DNA from: Acidimicrobiales bacterium
Lineage (GTDB): Bacteria; Actinomycetota; Acidimicrobiia; Acidimicrobiales; SKKL01
Assembly: GCA_034521975.1 (NCBI GenBank)
Contig: JAXHLR010000002.1
Coordinates: 1 to 64,000, forward strand
DNA length: 64,000 nt
Direction: 5' to 3'
The notes below the pieces were generated by a model. That model did not search any database. It was not told the origin of the DNA and saw only the letters and a list, made by a program, of their open reading frames with translations. Shown piece by piece: positions 7,480 through 17,131 of the stretch (its first letter is position 1; the number at the start of each line of letters is the position of its first letter). Position numbers and translations under genes: made by a program.

Positions 7480-7494
7480 TGTCAGTGACTGTCA
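7480..7494. promoter_or_regulatory. Candidate TetR operator
   Basis: TGTCAGTGACTGTCA is an imperfect dyad: half-sites TGTCAGT and ACTGTCA match at 6 of 7 positions around a central G. It sits between the two divergent -10 boxes, a typical position and size for a TetR-family operator. Confidence 0.5.
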
Positions 7495-7513
7495 ATGCGG
7501 CGGTCGCTGCCGA

Positions 7514-7519
7514 TACGAT
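7514..7519 (+). promoter_or_regulatory. -10 box for the RND exporter
   Basis: TACGAT is 7 nt before the ATG at 7527, consistent with a leaderless transcript. It supports 7527 over an upstream in-frame GTG at 7479. Confidence 0.5.
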
Positions 7520-7526
7520 CCCCAGC

Positions 7527-9923
7527 ATGCACCGCATCCTCCGCTTGATGGCCACCGGCGCGCAACGTCGACCCGGCCGCGTCCTCCTCGCCCTCGCGCT
7601 CGTCACCGTCGCACTCGGCGGGTTCGCCGGTCAGCAACAGACCGACACCGACCCGACCGCCTTCGCCCCCGAAGGCGAACTCGCCGAGTCGCTCGAGCTG
7701 GTGCAGGATCAGTTCGCCGCCGGTGGGGTCTCGACCCAGGTCATCTTCGACGCCGGTGAGGACGGCGACGTCCTTGCGCCGGACCACGTGGCGTTTGCCG
7801 ACGAGCTGGTCGCCGCGCTGGCCGGCGACCCCGAGGTGTCCGAGGCGCTCGCCGCGGGCGAGCGGGCGCTCGCCTCGTTCACCGCCGGACTTGCCGAGTC
7901 CGGGGCTCCGATGGCTCCGGAACTGCTGTCGCAGGACGACGCCGACGCCAGCTCTGCCAGGGCAGGGCTCGTGGTGGTCAACCTCGACGCGGATCTCGAG
8001 CTTGCGGATGCCGCCGAGGCCGAGCTGCGGGTCGGCGAGATCGTCGAAGGGATGGACCCACCCGACGGGCTCGACGTCGAGGCGTTCGGCCAGTTCATCC
8101 TCAACGACCGGCTCGAATCCGGCTCCGAGGGCGAGATGAGCAGCCTGCTCGGCCTGTCAATCCTCCTCATCGTCGGCATCCTCGCCCTGCAGTTCCGCAC
8201 CGCCAGCGACGTGGCCCTCGGCCTGGTCGGCCTGTTGGCCTCCATCACCTGGATGTTCGGCATCGGGGTCCTGCTCGGGCCCGACTACCTGGGGGTGGTT
8301 GGGTACTTCACCCAGGTCTCGATCATCGTGCCGGTCCTGCTGGTGGGCCTCGGGGTCGACTACTCGATCCACCTCACCTCGCGCTACCGCGAGGAACGTC
8401 GGCACGGCCTCGCCGCTGATCGCAGCGCCAGCGCCGCGGTCCGCACGGTCGGCGGCGCGCTGGCGCTGGCCACGGTGGCCACCATGCTCGGGTTCCTCAC
8501 CAACGTGATCTCGCCGTTGCCGCCGATGGGCGACTTCGGCATCTTCACTGCCGTCGGTGTGATCTCGGCGTTCGTCGTGATGGGGCTGCTGATCCCCTCG
8601 GCCCGCAACCTCCTCGACACCCGCCAGGTTCGCCGGGGTCGCACTCCCCGCTGGGCGAGGGCCGGATCGACTGCCGATGTCGATCCCCTGGGCCGGGTGA
8701 TGGCGAAGACCTCGGTCCTGGCCGACCGCGCGCCGAAGGCGGTGATCGGAGCAGCGCTGGTCGTCACCGTCCTGGCCGGGCTGGCCGCCACCCAGATCCG
8801 GACCTCGTTCAGCCAGGACGACTTCATCCCCGAAGAATCCGAGATCGGTCAGCTCCTCACCCGGATCGAGACCCTGTTCGGCGGCGACATCGCCGAGTCG
8901 ACCTTCGTGGTGATGGCGGGCGACCTGGCCGACCCGGCTGCGCTCAACGCCGTGGCCGCGGTCGGTGCCGACCTCGCCGACGTGGAGTACGTGCGGGTCG
9001 CCGGCGGGGTGGCCCAGGTGCAGTCGCCGTTCACCGTGTTGGCCGGCCTGGCCGGGTCGGATGCCGAGTTGGCAGCCCAGCTCGACGAGCTCGGTTTCAG
9101 CGCGACGGAGGGTGTCGCCGATGATGCCGACGTCGCCGCCATGTACGAGCTCGGGTTCTCCGCCGCACCTGCCCAGATGTCGACGGTGATCGATCCCGGA
9201 CACGACCTCGGGGTGCTCTCGGTCTCCACCCAGGCTGGGCAGGACAACGTGGGCGATCTGGCCGAGTCGATGAGCGCGGCCGTCGAGCCACTCTCGGGCG
9301 CCGGCGTCGACACCCGACTCACATCCGAGCTGTTGGTGATCGACGACACCCTCAACGCCCTCGCCGCATCCCAGGCCCGGGGGATCGCCTTCACCCTGGT
9401 CGCCGCCCTGGCCCTGCTGGTCAGCTACTACGGCATCGCCGAGCGCCGGCCGGTCATCGGGGTGATCACCATGATCCCCTCGGTGGCGGTGGTGGCATGG
9501 GTGCTGGGCACCATGTGGCTGTTGGGCTACAGCTTCAACGTGCTCACCGCGATGGTGGCCAGCCTCGGGATCGGCATCGGTGTCCCCTTCGGCATCCACA
9601 TGACCCATCGGTTCCTCGAGGACCGTCGCCGCTACGACACCCTCGACGAGGCGGTCCGCCAGACCCTCACCCACACCGGCGGTGCCATGGCCGGGTCGGC
9701 CGCCACCACTGCTGCGGGGTTCGGCGTGCTGGTGTTCGCGTCCCTCGTGCCCATCCAGCAATTCGGCACGATCGTGGCCATCACCATCTTGTACTCGTTC
9801 CTCGCCGCGGTGCTGGTGCAGCCCTCCTGTCTCAAGCTGTGGGCCGAGTGGAGGGCCCGCCGGGGCGACGTGGTCGAGCTGGACGACGCTGACGATCACC
9901 GGGTGCCCGAACCTGTAGGTTGA
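7527..9923 (+). CDS. RND/MMPL-family exporter
   Basis: A 798-residue member of the RND superfamily. It has the two-fold repeated plan: one N-terminal membrane helix (about 12-32), a large extracytoplasmic domain, five helices, then the same order again. The first repeat contains the conserved GLGVDYSIHLTSRYREE in its helical bundle, and the second has GIGVPFGIHMTHRFLEDRR. It most resembles the HAE3/MMPL group that exports lipids or hydrophobic compounds. It is divergent from TetR-MFS and 31 nt upstream of a broken MmpL gene. The ATG at 7527 fits the first membrane helix. Confidence 0.85.
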   Translation: MHRILRLMATGAQRRPGRVLLALALVTVALGGFAGQQQTDTDPTAFAPEGELAESLELVQDQFAAGGVSTQVIFDAGEDGDVLAPDHVAFADELVAALAGDPEVSEALAAGERALASFTAGLAESGAPMAPELLSQDDADASSARAGLVVVNLDADLELADAAEAELRVGEIVEGMDPPDGLDVEAFGQFILNDRLESGSEGEMSSLLGLSILLIVGILALQFRTASDVALGLVGLLASITWMFGIGVLLGPDYLGVVGYFTQVSIIVPVLLVGLGVDYSIHLTSRYREERRHGLAADRSASAAVRTVGGALALATVATMLGFLTNVISPLPPMGDFGIFTAVGVISAFVVMGLLIPSARNLLDTRQVRRGRTPRWARAGSTADVDPLGRVMAKTSVLADRAPKAVIGAALVVTVLAGLAATQIRTSFSQDDFIPEESEIGQLLTRIETLFGGDIAESTFVVMAGDLADPAALNAVAAVGADLADVEYVRVAGGVAQVQSPFTVLAGLAGSDAELAAQLDELGFSATEGVADDADVAAMYELGFSAAPAQMSTVIDPGHDLGVLSVSTQAGQDNVGDLAESMSAAVEPLSGAGVDTRLTSELLVIDDTLNALAASQARGIAFTLVAALALLVSYYGIAERRPVIGVITMIPSVAVVAWVLGTMWLLGYSFNVLTAMVASLGIGIGVPFGIHMTHRFLEDRRRYDTLDEAVRQTLTHTGGAMAGSAATTAAGFGVLVFASLVPIQQFGTIVAITILYSFLAAVLVQPSCLKLWAEWRARRGDVVELDDADDHRVPEPVG

Positions 9924-9954
9924 ACCGCACCATAGGTCGCCACGGAGGCCGCAG

Positions 9955-11045
9955 GTGTTCGCACGACTCGGGCGGTGGTGCTTCCACCACCGCTTCACGG
10001 TCCTCGGTCTGTGGCTGCTCACCGCCATCGTCGGTGGCGCGCTCCTGAGCGTCGCCGGTACCCAGACCCGGACCGAGTTCTCCCTGCCCGAGGTCGAGAG
10101 CCGCCTGGGCTTCGGTGGACTCGCTCGACGACGCCCGGGTCGTGAGCCCCTACGACCCCGAGGGAGCGAACCAGATCTCACGACAAGGACCGCTCGCCGG
10201 CCAGGTGGCCTACGCGTCGATCGAGCTGCCCGCCGACACCACCCTCGAGGAGGCCGAGGAGATCCGCGAGGTGATCGAGGCCAACACCCCCGACATCGAG
10301 GGGCTGGAGCCGGGTCATCCAGCACCGTCCCTGGCCCGCGGCGCTGGCCGGCGCCGCGCTGCTCCTGGTGCTCGCCGTCCCCCTCTTCGGACTGCGCCTG
10401 GGGTTCGCCGACGAGGGGAACTATCCCGAGAGCACCACGACCCGCCGCGCCTACGATCTGGTCGCCGAGGGCTTCGGTCCCGGCTACAACGGGCGACTGG
10501 TACTGGCCGCCGAGATGGTCGAGGGGATCGACGAGGCGTCGCTGACGGCGATCACGGGAGCACTCGACGACGATCCCGGCGTGGCGTTGGCCATGGGACC
10601 GATCATGAACGACCCCCAGGCACCCACCGCGGTCCTGTGGCAGGTCGTGCCGGCGACGGCCCCACAGGACAGCCAGACCAGCGATCTGGTGCACCGGTTG
10701 CGCGACGAGGTGCTGCCACCGGTCGTGGCCGGGACCGGCCTCGACGTCTCGGTGGCGGGACCGGTGGCGATGAACGTGGACTTCACCGACTACCTGGGCG
10801 AACGTCTGCCGATCTTCTTCGCGGCCGTGCTGTTGCTGTCGTTCCTGCTGCTGATGGTGGTCTTCCGGTCGCTGCTGGTGCCCGCCACCATGGAGCTGCT
10901 CGGCGACCGCAACTGGTGGATGCCCCGGTGGCTGGGACGTGTCCTGCCGACGATCGATGTCGAGGGTGAGGGCGGCAACACCGAGACGATCGGCACCGCC
11001 GGATCCCATTCCGCTGCCGAGGAGTCGACGCTCGAGTCGGTGTGA
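9955..11045 (+). pseudogene. MmpL-type transporter broken by three internal deletions
   Basis: Three consecutive reading frames together spell parts of one MmpL protein. Frame 1 (from GTG 9955) gives the N-terminal helix and FSLPEVESRLGF. Frame 2 (about 10112-10310) gives the first extracytoplasmic part (DSLDDARVVSPYDPEG, IEANTPDIEGLE). Frame 3 (about 10305-11045) starts at SRVIQHRPWPAALAG, continues through the second extracytoplasmic domain, and jumps in frame from FRSLLVP to ATMELLGDRNWW near 10872-10883. Compared with the family's 700-800 residues, most helices of both bundles are missing. A functional transporter is impossible. The start has a GGAGG about 10 nt upstream. Confidence 0.8.
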
Positions 11046-11051
11046 TCTGGC

Positions 11052-11639
11052 TCAGGCCCGCTCGGCCGGCTGCCGCTCGAGGTGCCACTCGCGCAGGTGG
11101 TCGGCGATGCCGACCGCGGTGAACGGGAACACCGGTGCCGGGAGGAGGACCAGGTTGCCGACCGTGCGGACCAGGACGAAGGTGTAGACCGCGGCGAAGG
11201 CCACCGCCGCTGCCCGCCACTGCCAGTGGTGCGCGGCGTCGGAGCGGAGTGCGACCACGCCACCGGCGCCGATGCCGGCCACGAGACCGGTGACCGCATC
11301 GGCGGCCAGGGCCGACACCAGACCACCGACGAGCAGCGACAGTCCCATCGCCTTCACCACGGCCATGGGGGCGTTGGGGTTCCATGAGAGGAACGCCAGG
11401 ACGATGAACACGAACGGGATCAGTGCGAACCCCAGCGCCAACGCAGCAGCTGGGTCGGGGCCCCCCTGGGCTTCGTCGGAGGCGAGGCTGATGAGCCCGG
11501 CGAGCATGGACCAGAACGCCGGCACCAGCACCAGGGTGGCGATGGTGATGGCTCGCCACTTGCGCCGGGGTGACAGCGGCTCGGCCACGATGGTGGCCTC
11601 GCGACGCTTGGTCCGGCGCGGGTTCTGGCGCAGCGTCAC
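11052..11639 (-). CDS. Small multi-pass membrane protein ending the ABC importer operon
   Basis: A 195-residue protein with four to five hydrophobic segments (for example ITIATLVLVPAFWSMLAGLI, LALGFALIPFVFIVLAFL, VVALRS then WRAAAVAFAAVYTFVLV) and a positively charged N-terminus (RQNPRRTKRRE). Its GTG start overlaps the MalG-like permease stop (GTGA), so it is translated with the importer, but it is not a standard ABC component. I do not recognise a family. It converges with the MmpL pseudogene, 6 nt away. Confidence 0.65.
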   Translation of the reverse strand: MTLRQNPRRTKRREATIVAEPLSPRRKWRAITIATLVLVPAFWSMLAGLISLASDEAQGGPDPAAALALGFALIPFVFIVLAFLSWNPNAPMAVVKAMGLSLLVGGLVSALAADAVTGLVAGIGAGGVVALRSDAAHHWQWRAAAVAFAAVYTFVLVRTVGNLVLLPAPVFPFTAVGIADHLREWHLERQPAERA

Positions 11640-12601
11640 CCCTTGACCGAGCCGGCGGTGAGCCCTCGGACGAAGTAGCGCTGCAGCGAGAAGAACACGG
11701 CGAGGGGCAGCGCCATGGAGATGAACGCGGCCGAGGTGAGCAGGTGCCAGTCCTGGCCGCGCGAGCCCGACAGGTTGGCCAGCGCCAGGGTGACGACTCG
11801 GGTGCTGCTGGTGCCGCCGAGAAACACATAGGCCACGAGCAGGTCGTTCCACACCCACAGGAACTGGAAGATGGTGAAGGCGGCGAGCGCCGGCACCGAC
11901 AGGGGGATGATGAGACGCCAGAAGATCGTGAAGTGGTCGGCCCCGTCGATCTTGGCCGACTCGATGATCGACGACGGCAGGGACCCGATGTAGTTGCGCA
12001 GCAGGTAGGTGGCGAGGGGCAGGCCGAATCCGGTGTGGGCCAACCAGACGCCGAGGAAGCTGCCGTTGAGGTTGAGGTCGGGGAACACCGTCACACCCCA
12101 GAGCTGTGCGCCTTCGACGTACAGGGTGAGGATCGGGATCAGCGCCATCTGCAGCGGCACCACCATGAGACCCACCACGAGGACGAACAAGATGTTGCGT
12201 CCGCGAAACTTCATCCACGAGAAGGCGTAGGCCGCAAAGGCGGCGATGGTGATGGGGATGACCGTCGACGGGACGGCCACGGCCACGCTGTTCAGGAAGG
12301 CGTTTCCGAACCCGCCGGCGTCGAGTGCCTGCCGGTAGTTCTCGATGGTCCACGCTCCGGCCTCGAACGGGCTGGCGAGCGCGGTCCACCACCCGGAGGT
12401 GTTGGCGAGGTCGGGCGGTCGGAACGAGGTGACCAGCACCCCGGCGATGGGGATAAGCCAGATGACGACGGTCACCAAGATGGTGATGCGCACGAACCAG
12501 CCACCACCGCCGCCGGTGCCGACGGTGCCCTGCGCGGTGTTGAGCCGGTCGGGCCGGGAGGCCTCGGGGAGCTCGGCGGGAACAGGGGTGGTCAGGGTCA
12601 T
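11636..12601 (-). CDS. Carbohydrate ABC transporter permease (MalG-like)
   Basis: A 321-residue inner-membrane permease with six hydrophobic segments after a short cytoplasmic N-terminus. The EAA loop that contacts the ATPase is visible as IIESAKIDGADHFTIFWRL (about residues 215-235). MalG-type length and the C-terminal placement of the loop are as expected. The ATG at 12601 overlaps the MalF-like stop (ATGA). It is part of the five-gene importer operon read from 16484 down to 11052. Confidence 0.9.
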   Translation of the reverse strand: MTLTTPVPAELPEASRPDRLNTAQGTVGTGGGGGWFVRITILVTVVIWLIPIAGVLVTSFRPPDLANTSGWWTALASPFEAGAWTIENYRQALDAGGFGNAFLNSVAVAVPSTVIPITIAAFAAYAFSWMKFRGRNILFVLVVGLMVVPLQMALIPILTLYVEGAQLWGVTVFPDLNLNGSFLGVWLAHTGFGLPLATYLLRNYIGSLPSSIIESAKIDGADHFTIFWRLIIPLSVPALAAFTIFQFLWVWNDLLVAYVFLGGTSSTRVVTLALANLSGSRGQDWHLLTSAAFISMALPLAVFFSLQRYFVRGLTAGSVKG

Positions 12602-13764
12602 CGCATCTGCTCCTGTTCCCGGAACTTGCGAACGTTCCACACCATCACCGGGATGACGGCGACGAAGAGCACCATGGCGATGGCCGCAGCACGTCCGTCG
12701 TGGTTGGCCAGGAAGAACCACCGGATCATCCGCTCGGCGATGACCTCGGTCTGGTTGGCTTCGGGGCTGCCCATCACGAACACGATGTCGAACACCTTCA
12801 GCGCGTTGACCACCATGTAGGTGGTGACCACGACGATGGTGGGCAGGATGCTGGGCAGCAGGATCCTGCGGAACAGCTGGAACTCGGTGGCACCGTCGAT
12901 GCGGGCGGCTTCGAGGATGTCGTCGGGGATGGCCTTGATCGCCGCCGACAGCACCACCATGGCGAAGCCGGTCTGCATCCAGATCATGATCACCATCAAC
13001 AGCAGGTTGTTCCACGGCTGCTGGGACAACCAGGCGACAGGGTCCTGTCCGAACACGTCCATGACACCGTTGAGCAGCCCGACATTGCTGCCGAACCCTT
13101 CGGGCCGGTAGCTGTAGATGAGCCGGAAGGTGACAGACGCACCGACGAAGGAGACCGCCATCGGCAAGAAGATGAGCGACTTGGCGACGGCCTCCATTCG
13201 ACGGAGCCGGTCGGCCAAGGTGGCGAACACCAACCCGATGGTGACCGCCACCGCGGGGACCACGATGATCCAGGCCACGGTGTTGCGGATGGAGCGCAAC
13301 ATCGAGGAGTTGGTGAACACGAACTCGTAGTTCTCGAGTCCGACCCAGGCTTGGCCGCGCGAGTCCTGGAAGCTGAGCAGGGCGGTGTTGATGACCGGGT
13401 AGATCAAGAAGACGCCGAGCACGACGAGGGCGGGGCCGACGTAGATGTAGGGCCGCAGTCCTTCGCCGACGCGCTCGGGCAACCAGTTGACGAGCCGGTC
13501 CATCGCCCAGAACAGGGCGAACACTCCCGCCACTCCCAAGGCGATGGCGACGGCGGCGATGACCATGCGGTTGGCGTCGTCATCGCGCAGGAACCCGAAG
13601 GCCCAGGTGAACACGACGAACGCGACGATCGGGACCGCGAGGGTGCCGCCGACCCGGAGCGCGATCGCCCACGGATCGCGACGGGTCTCGAGCATGGTGT
13701 CGAGATCGTCGTCGCCCGGTGTGTCGGGTTCTTGGTCGGTGTCGGTCGGAGCGGTGTCAGTCAC
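12598..13764 (-). CDS. Carbohydrate ABC transporter permease (MalF-like)
   Basis: A 388-residue permease. The N-terminus carries an acidic cytoplasmic stretch and two extra membrane segments (about 30-85) before the conserved six-helix domain. The EAA loop reads ILEAARIDGATEFQLFRRI (about 290-308). It pairs with the MalG-like subunit to form the sugar channel. It begins with GTG and is separated from the binding-protein gene by a strong hairpin, which probably lowers its expression relative to the binding protein. Confidence 0.9.
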   Translation of the reverse strand: MTDTAPTDTDQEPDTPGDDDLDTMLETRRDPWAIALRVGGTLAVPIVAFVVFTWAFGFLRDDDANRMVIAAVAIALGVAGVFALFWAMDRLVNWLPERVGEGLRPYIYVGPALVVLGVFLIYPVINTALLSFQDSRGQAWVGLENYEFVFTNSSMLRSIRNTVAWIIVVPAVAVTIGLVFATLADRLRRMEAVAKSLIFLPMAVSFVGASVTFRLIYSYRPEGFGSNVGLLNGVMDVFGQDPVAWLSQQPWNNLLLMVIMIWMQTGFAMVVLSAAIKAIPDDILEAARIDGATEFQLFRRILLPSILPTIVVVTTYMVVNALKVFDIVFVMGSPEANQTEVIAERMIRWFFLANHDGRAAAIAMVLFVAVIPVMVWNVRKFREQEQMR

Positions 13765-13803
13765 GGCATTCGCCCACGCTGGTCTCCCGGGGGAAGCGAA
13801 TCA

Positions 13804-13830
13804 GGGGGGCGGCCCAGCGGGCCGCCCCCC
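13804..13830 (-). terminator. Strong intra-operon hairpin between binding protein and permeases
   Basis: A perfect 12-bp stem (GGGGGGCGGCCC against GGGCCGCCCCCC) with a 3-nt AGC loop lies 20 nt beyond the binding-protein stop. No T-run follows in the minus direction. It is best read as a partial terminator or mRNA-stabilising element that raises binding-protein levels above permease levels, as in other sugar importer operons. Confidence 0.65.
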
Positions 13831-13849
13831 TCGACTCGGACGAACGTTG

Positions 13850-15193
13850 CTAGCTGTCTTCCTCGTCGCCTCCGTCGGCGCCACCCTCGGGCCAGGCGGC
13901 GTCGATGCTGGCGAGCACGTCGTCGAGCACGTCGGGTCCGCCACGGACGTAGTCGATCATGCCGACCCAGAAGGCGTCGCTGCCGACCTGGGCGGGCATG
14001 AGGTCCGAGGCGTCGAAGCGTCCCGTGTCCTCGGCCAGCGCCTCGGTCAGCACCGCGGATGCATCAGCGAGGATGTCGTTGCCGTAGCAGTCGGCAGCGA
14101 CCTCGACGTGCGGTGAGATGCGCGACGAGGCTTCGACGCCACCCATGGCGCACTGCACGTCCTGGGCGATGAACCGCTCGAGGAAGTCGACGACCTCGGG
14201 ACGGTTGGCGTTCTGGCCGACCACGGTCAGCTCACCGGCGTAGAGGATGCCCTCCTGGTCGATGGGGGGCAGCGGGAACCAGTCGTAGTCGACACCGGCC
14301 TCGGTGTCCTCGGGGAAGAAGGCGTTGATGAAGCTCGCCTGGCGGTGCAGGTAGCAGTTCGGCGGATCCTCGAACATGGGAGCCGGTGCGTCGCCGAAGG
14401 CGATGTCGGCGGTGGCCTCGGCCCCGCCGAGGACGTAACCCTCGGTGAAGAGGATGTCGCCGAAGACCTCGGCGGCGTTGCGCACCTCGTCGCTGGTGAA
14501 GGCCAGCTCGCCCTCGACCCACTGGTCGTAGGCCTCGGGCCCCGCGGTGCGGAGCATGATGTCTTCCATCCAGTCGGTGGCCGGCCAGCCGGTGGCACCC
14601 TCGCTCTCGAAGCCGATGCACCACGGTGCCGCGCCGTCCTCGACGATCTGGTCGCTGAGCGCGATCAGCTCGTCCCAGGTCTCGGGGACCTCGTAGCCCG
14701 CCGCATCGAAGTCGTCCTTGGGGTACCACACCATCGACTTGAGGTTGATGTTGGTGGGTAGGCCGTAGTGCTGGCCCTCGTACTCGCCGAGCGCCACGAA
14801 CGACTCACCGAAGGTGTCGTTCAGCTCGTCGATGTCGAAGCCCATGTCCTCGAGCGAGACGATCTCGCCCCGCTCGACCAGGTCGGGGATGGCCCCCGGC
14901 TGGGGCACGGCGGCGATGTCGAGGTCGCCGGCCCGGGCCCGGATCTGGAACTGCTCCTCGAAGTTGCCCGAGGACTCGATCTCGGCGGTGTAGTCGGTCT
15001 CGGAGTTGATCATCTCGTCGAAGATCTCCTGGACGGCCTCGCCCTCCTCGGGCTCGACCGCAGCGAGGAGGTTGACGTTGCCGGTGTTCTCCGCTTGGTC
15101 GCTGCCGCCGTTGTCTCCGTCATCGTCGTTGCCGCAGGCTGCTGCCAGCAACGCGAGGACGAACAGTGGGACCAATAGTCGTCGTAGTCGCAT
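13850..15193 (-). CDS. Extracellular sugar-binding lipoprotein of an ABC importer
   Basis: A 447-residue substrate-binding protein. It begins with a basic MRLRR, a hydrophobic segment and a lipobox (LLAAACGND), so it should be lipid-anchored outside the membrane. A low-complexity linker of D/G/N follows, then a MalE-type fold (AVPQPGAIPDLVERG, WYPKDDFDAAGYEVPETWDELI, WCIGFESEGATGWPATDW). The pattern resembles alpha-glucoside or oligosaccharide binding proteins, but the ligand is inferred only. Confidence 0.88.
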   Translation of the reverse strand: MRLRRLLVPLFVLALLAAACGNDDDGDNGGSDQAENTGNVNLLAAVEPEEGEAVQEIFDEMINSETDYTAEIESSGNFEEQFQIRARAGDLDIAAVPQPGAIPDLVERGEIVSLEDMGFDIDELNDTFGESFVALGEYEGQHYGLPTNINLKSMVWYPKDDFDAAGYEVPETWDELIALSDQIVEDGAAPWCIGFESEGATGWPATDWMEDIMLRTAGPEAYDQWVEGELAFTSDEVRNAAEVFGDILFTEGYVLGGAEATADIAFGDAPAPMFEDPPNCYLHRQASFINAFFPEDTEAGVDYDWFPLPPIDQEGILYAGELTVVGQNANRPEVVDFLERFIAQDVQCAMGGVEASSRISPHVEVAADCYGNDILADASAVLTEALAEDTGRFDASDLMPAQVGSDAFWVGMIDYVRGGPDVLDDVLASIDAAWPEGGADGGDEEDS

Positions 15194-15266
15194 GTGTGTA
15201 CCCCTTCATGTGGGTGTTGGGTGCTGCTTGGATCGGGACCGGAGCCGTCGTGGCCACGGCCGGGTG

Positions 15267-16484
<1,218 letters not shown>

Positions 16485-16490
16485 TGACAA

Positions 16491-16859
16491 CTCCCCATCT
16501 GGTCGGGGTCGAACGACCCACTATGATGATACTTACCTAGTAGAGCCGATGACGGACAGAGGCAAAGGTCCCGGGCCGGGTCCGGTCACCGCTTGGCCGG
16601 GCGAGCGAGGAGATCCTCCCACAGCTCGCGGGTCGGTGGCTCGGGATCGAGGTGCACCGAACACCCGTCCCGGTCGAAGTACATCGTGGCGCGATCGAGC
16701 CGGACACGGCTACGAGATCGTCTACCCCGCAGGCCGACCTCGGCGCTCGGTCGATTCCTTCCTCACCTCGCACCCGGTGAGCGGTTCGCTGTCCGGTGGG
16801 GTGATCGCCCGAACCTCGGGCCGGTCCACTGCTGGCGGCCGCGGCTTGGAGGTGGGGAC
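16491..16859. other. Intergenic region upstream of the importer operon
   Basis: This 370-nt stretch must hold the importer promoter. TACTAGG and TATCATCATAG strings near 16520-16540 are the only AT-rich part. A 32-codon minus-strand frame (16586-16684, MYFDRDGCSVHL...) is protein-like but too short to call. Nothing else is recognisable before the tRNA-Gly. Confidence 0.5.
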
Positions 16860-16934
16860 TGGAGCGGGTGGGGGGAATCGAACCCCCATCATCAGCTTGG
16901 AAGGCTGAGGTTCTGGCCGTTGAACTACACCCGC
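16860..16934 (-). tRNA. tRNA-Gly(TCC)
   Basis: Minus-strand cloverleaf: acceptor GCGGGTG/CACCCGC, D-arm GTTCAACGGCCAGAAC, anticodon arm TCAGC-CTTCCAA-GCTGA (anticodon TCC), T-arm GGGGG-TTCGATT-CCCCC, discriminator T and encoded CCA. Confidence 0.95.
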
Positions 16935-16961
16935 GGGTGGCCGCTCCCGGAGGAGCGGCAC

Positions 16962-17038
16962 TGGTCGGGGAGGCCAGATTTGAACTGACGACCCCCTGCT
17001 CCCAAAGCAGGTGCGCTACCAAGCTGCGCCACTCCCCG
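16962..17038 (-). tRNA. tRNA-Pro(TGG)
   Basis: Minus-strand cloverleaf: acceptor CGGGGAG/CTCCCCG, D-arm with AGCTTGGTAGCGC, anticodon arm CCTGC-TTTGGGA-GCAGG (anticodon TGG), T-loop TTCAAAT and encoded CCA. It lies 27 nt upstream of the tRNA-Gly in the same direction. Confidence 0.95.
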
Positions 17039-17116
17039 GTCCGACGTGGCGATGGTAGTCGCTCCGCCGGCCCGATCGGACACGAGCATCCGCGCGAGGG
17101 CGGTCGGGGTGACCGG

Positions 17117-17122
17117 TACACT
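17117..17122 (+). promoter_or_regulatory. -10 box for tig
   Basis: TACACT is 9 nt before the GTG at 17132. Confidence 0.5.
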
Positions 17123-17131
17123 CACCAATCT

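Noticed and set aside
8157-11009. A 950-codon open frame on the minus strand opposite the RND and MmpL genes
   Set aside because: It is a high-GC mirror frame of genuine transporter sequence, rich in H, G, R and D with no domain; the plus strand has clear RND motifs.
16586-16684. A 32-codon minus-strand frame with protein-like composition
   Set aside because: Too short, lacks a convincing ribosome-binding site, and has no recognisable homology. It is mentioned only in the gap description.
16537-17121. Minus-strand frames through the tRNA-Gly and tRNA-Pro genes
   Set aside because: They cross two tRNAs with clear cloverleaves and have no protein similarity.
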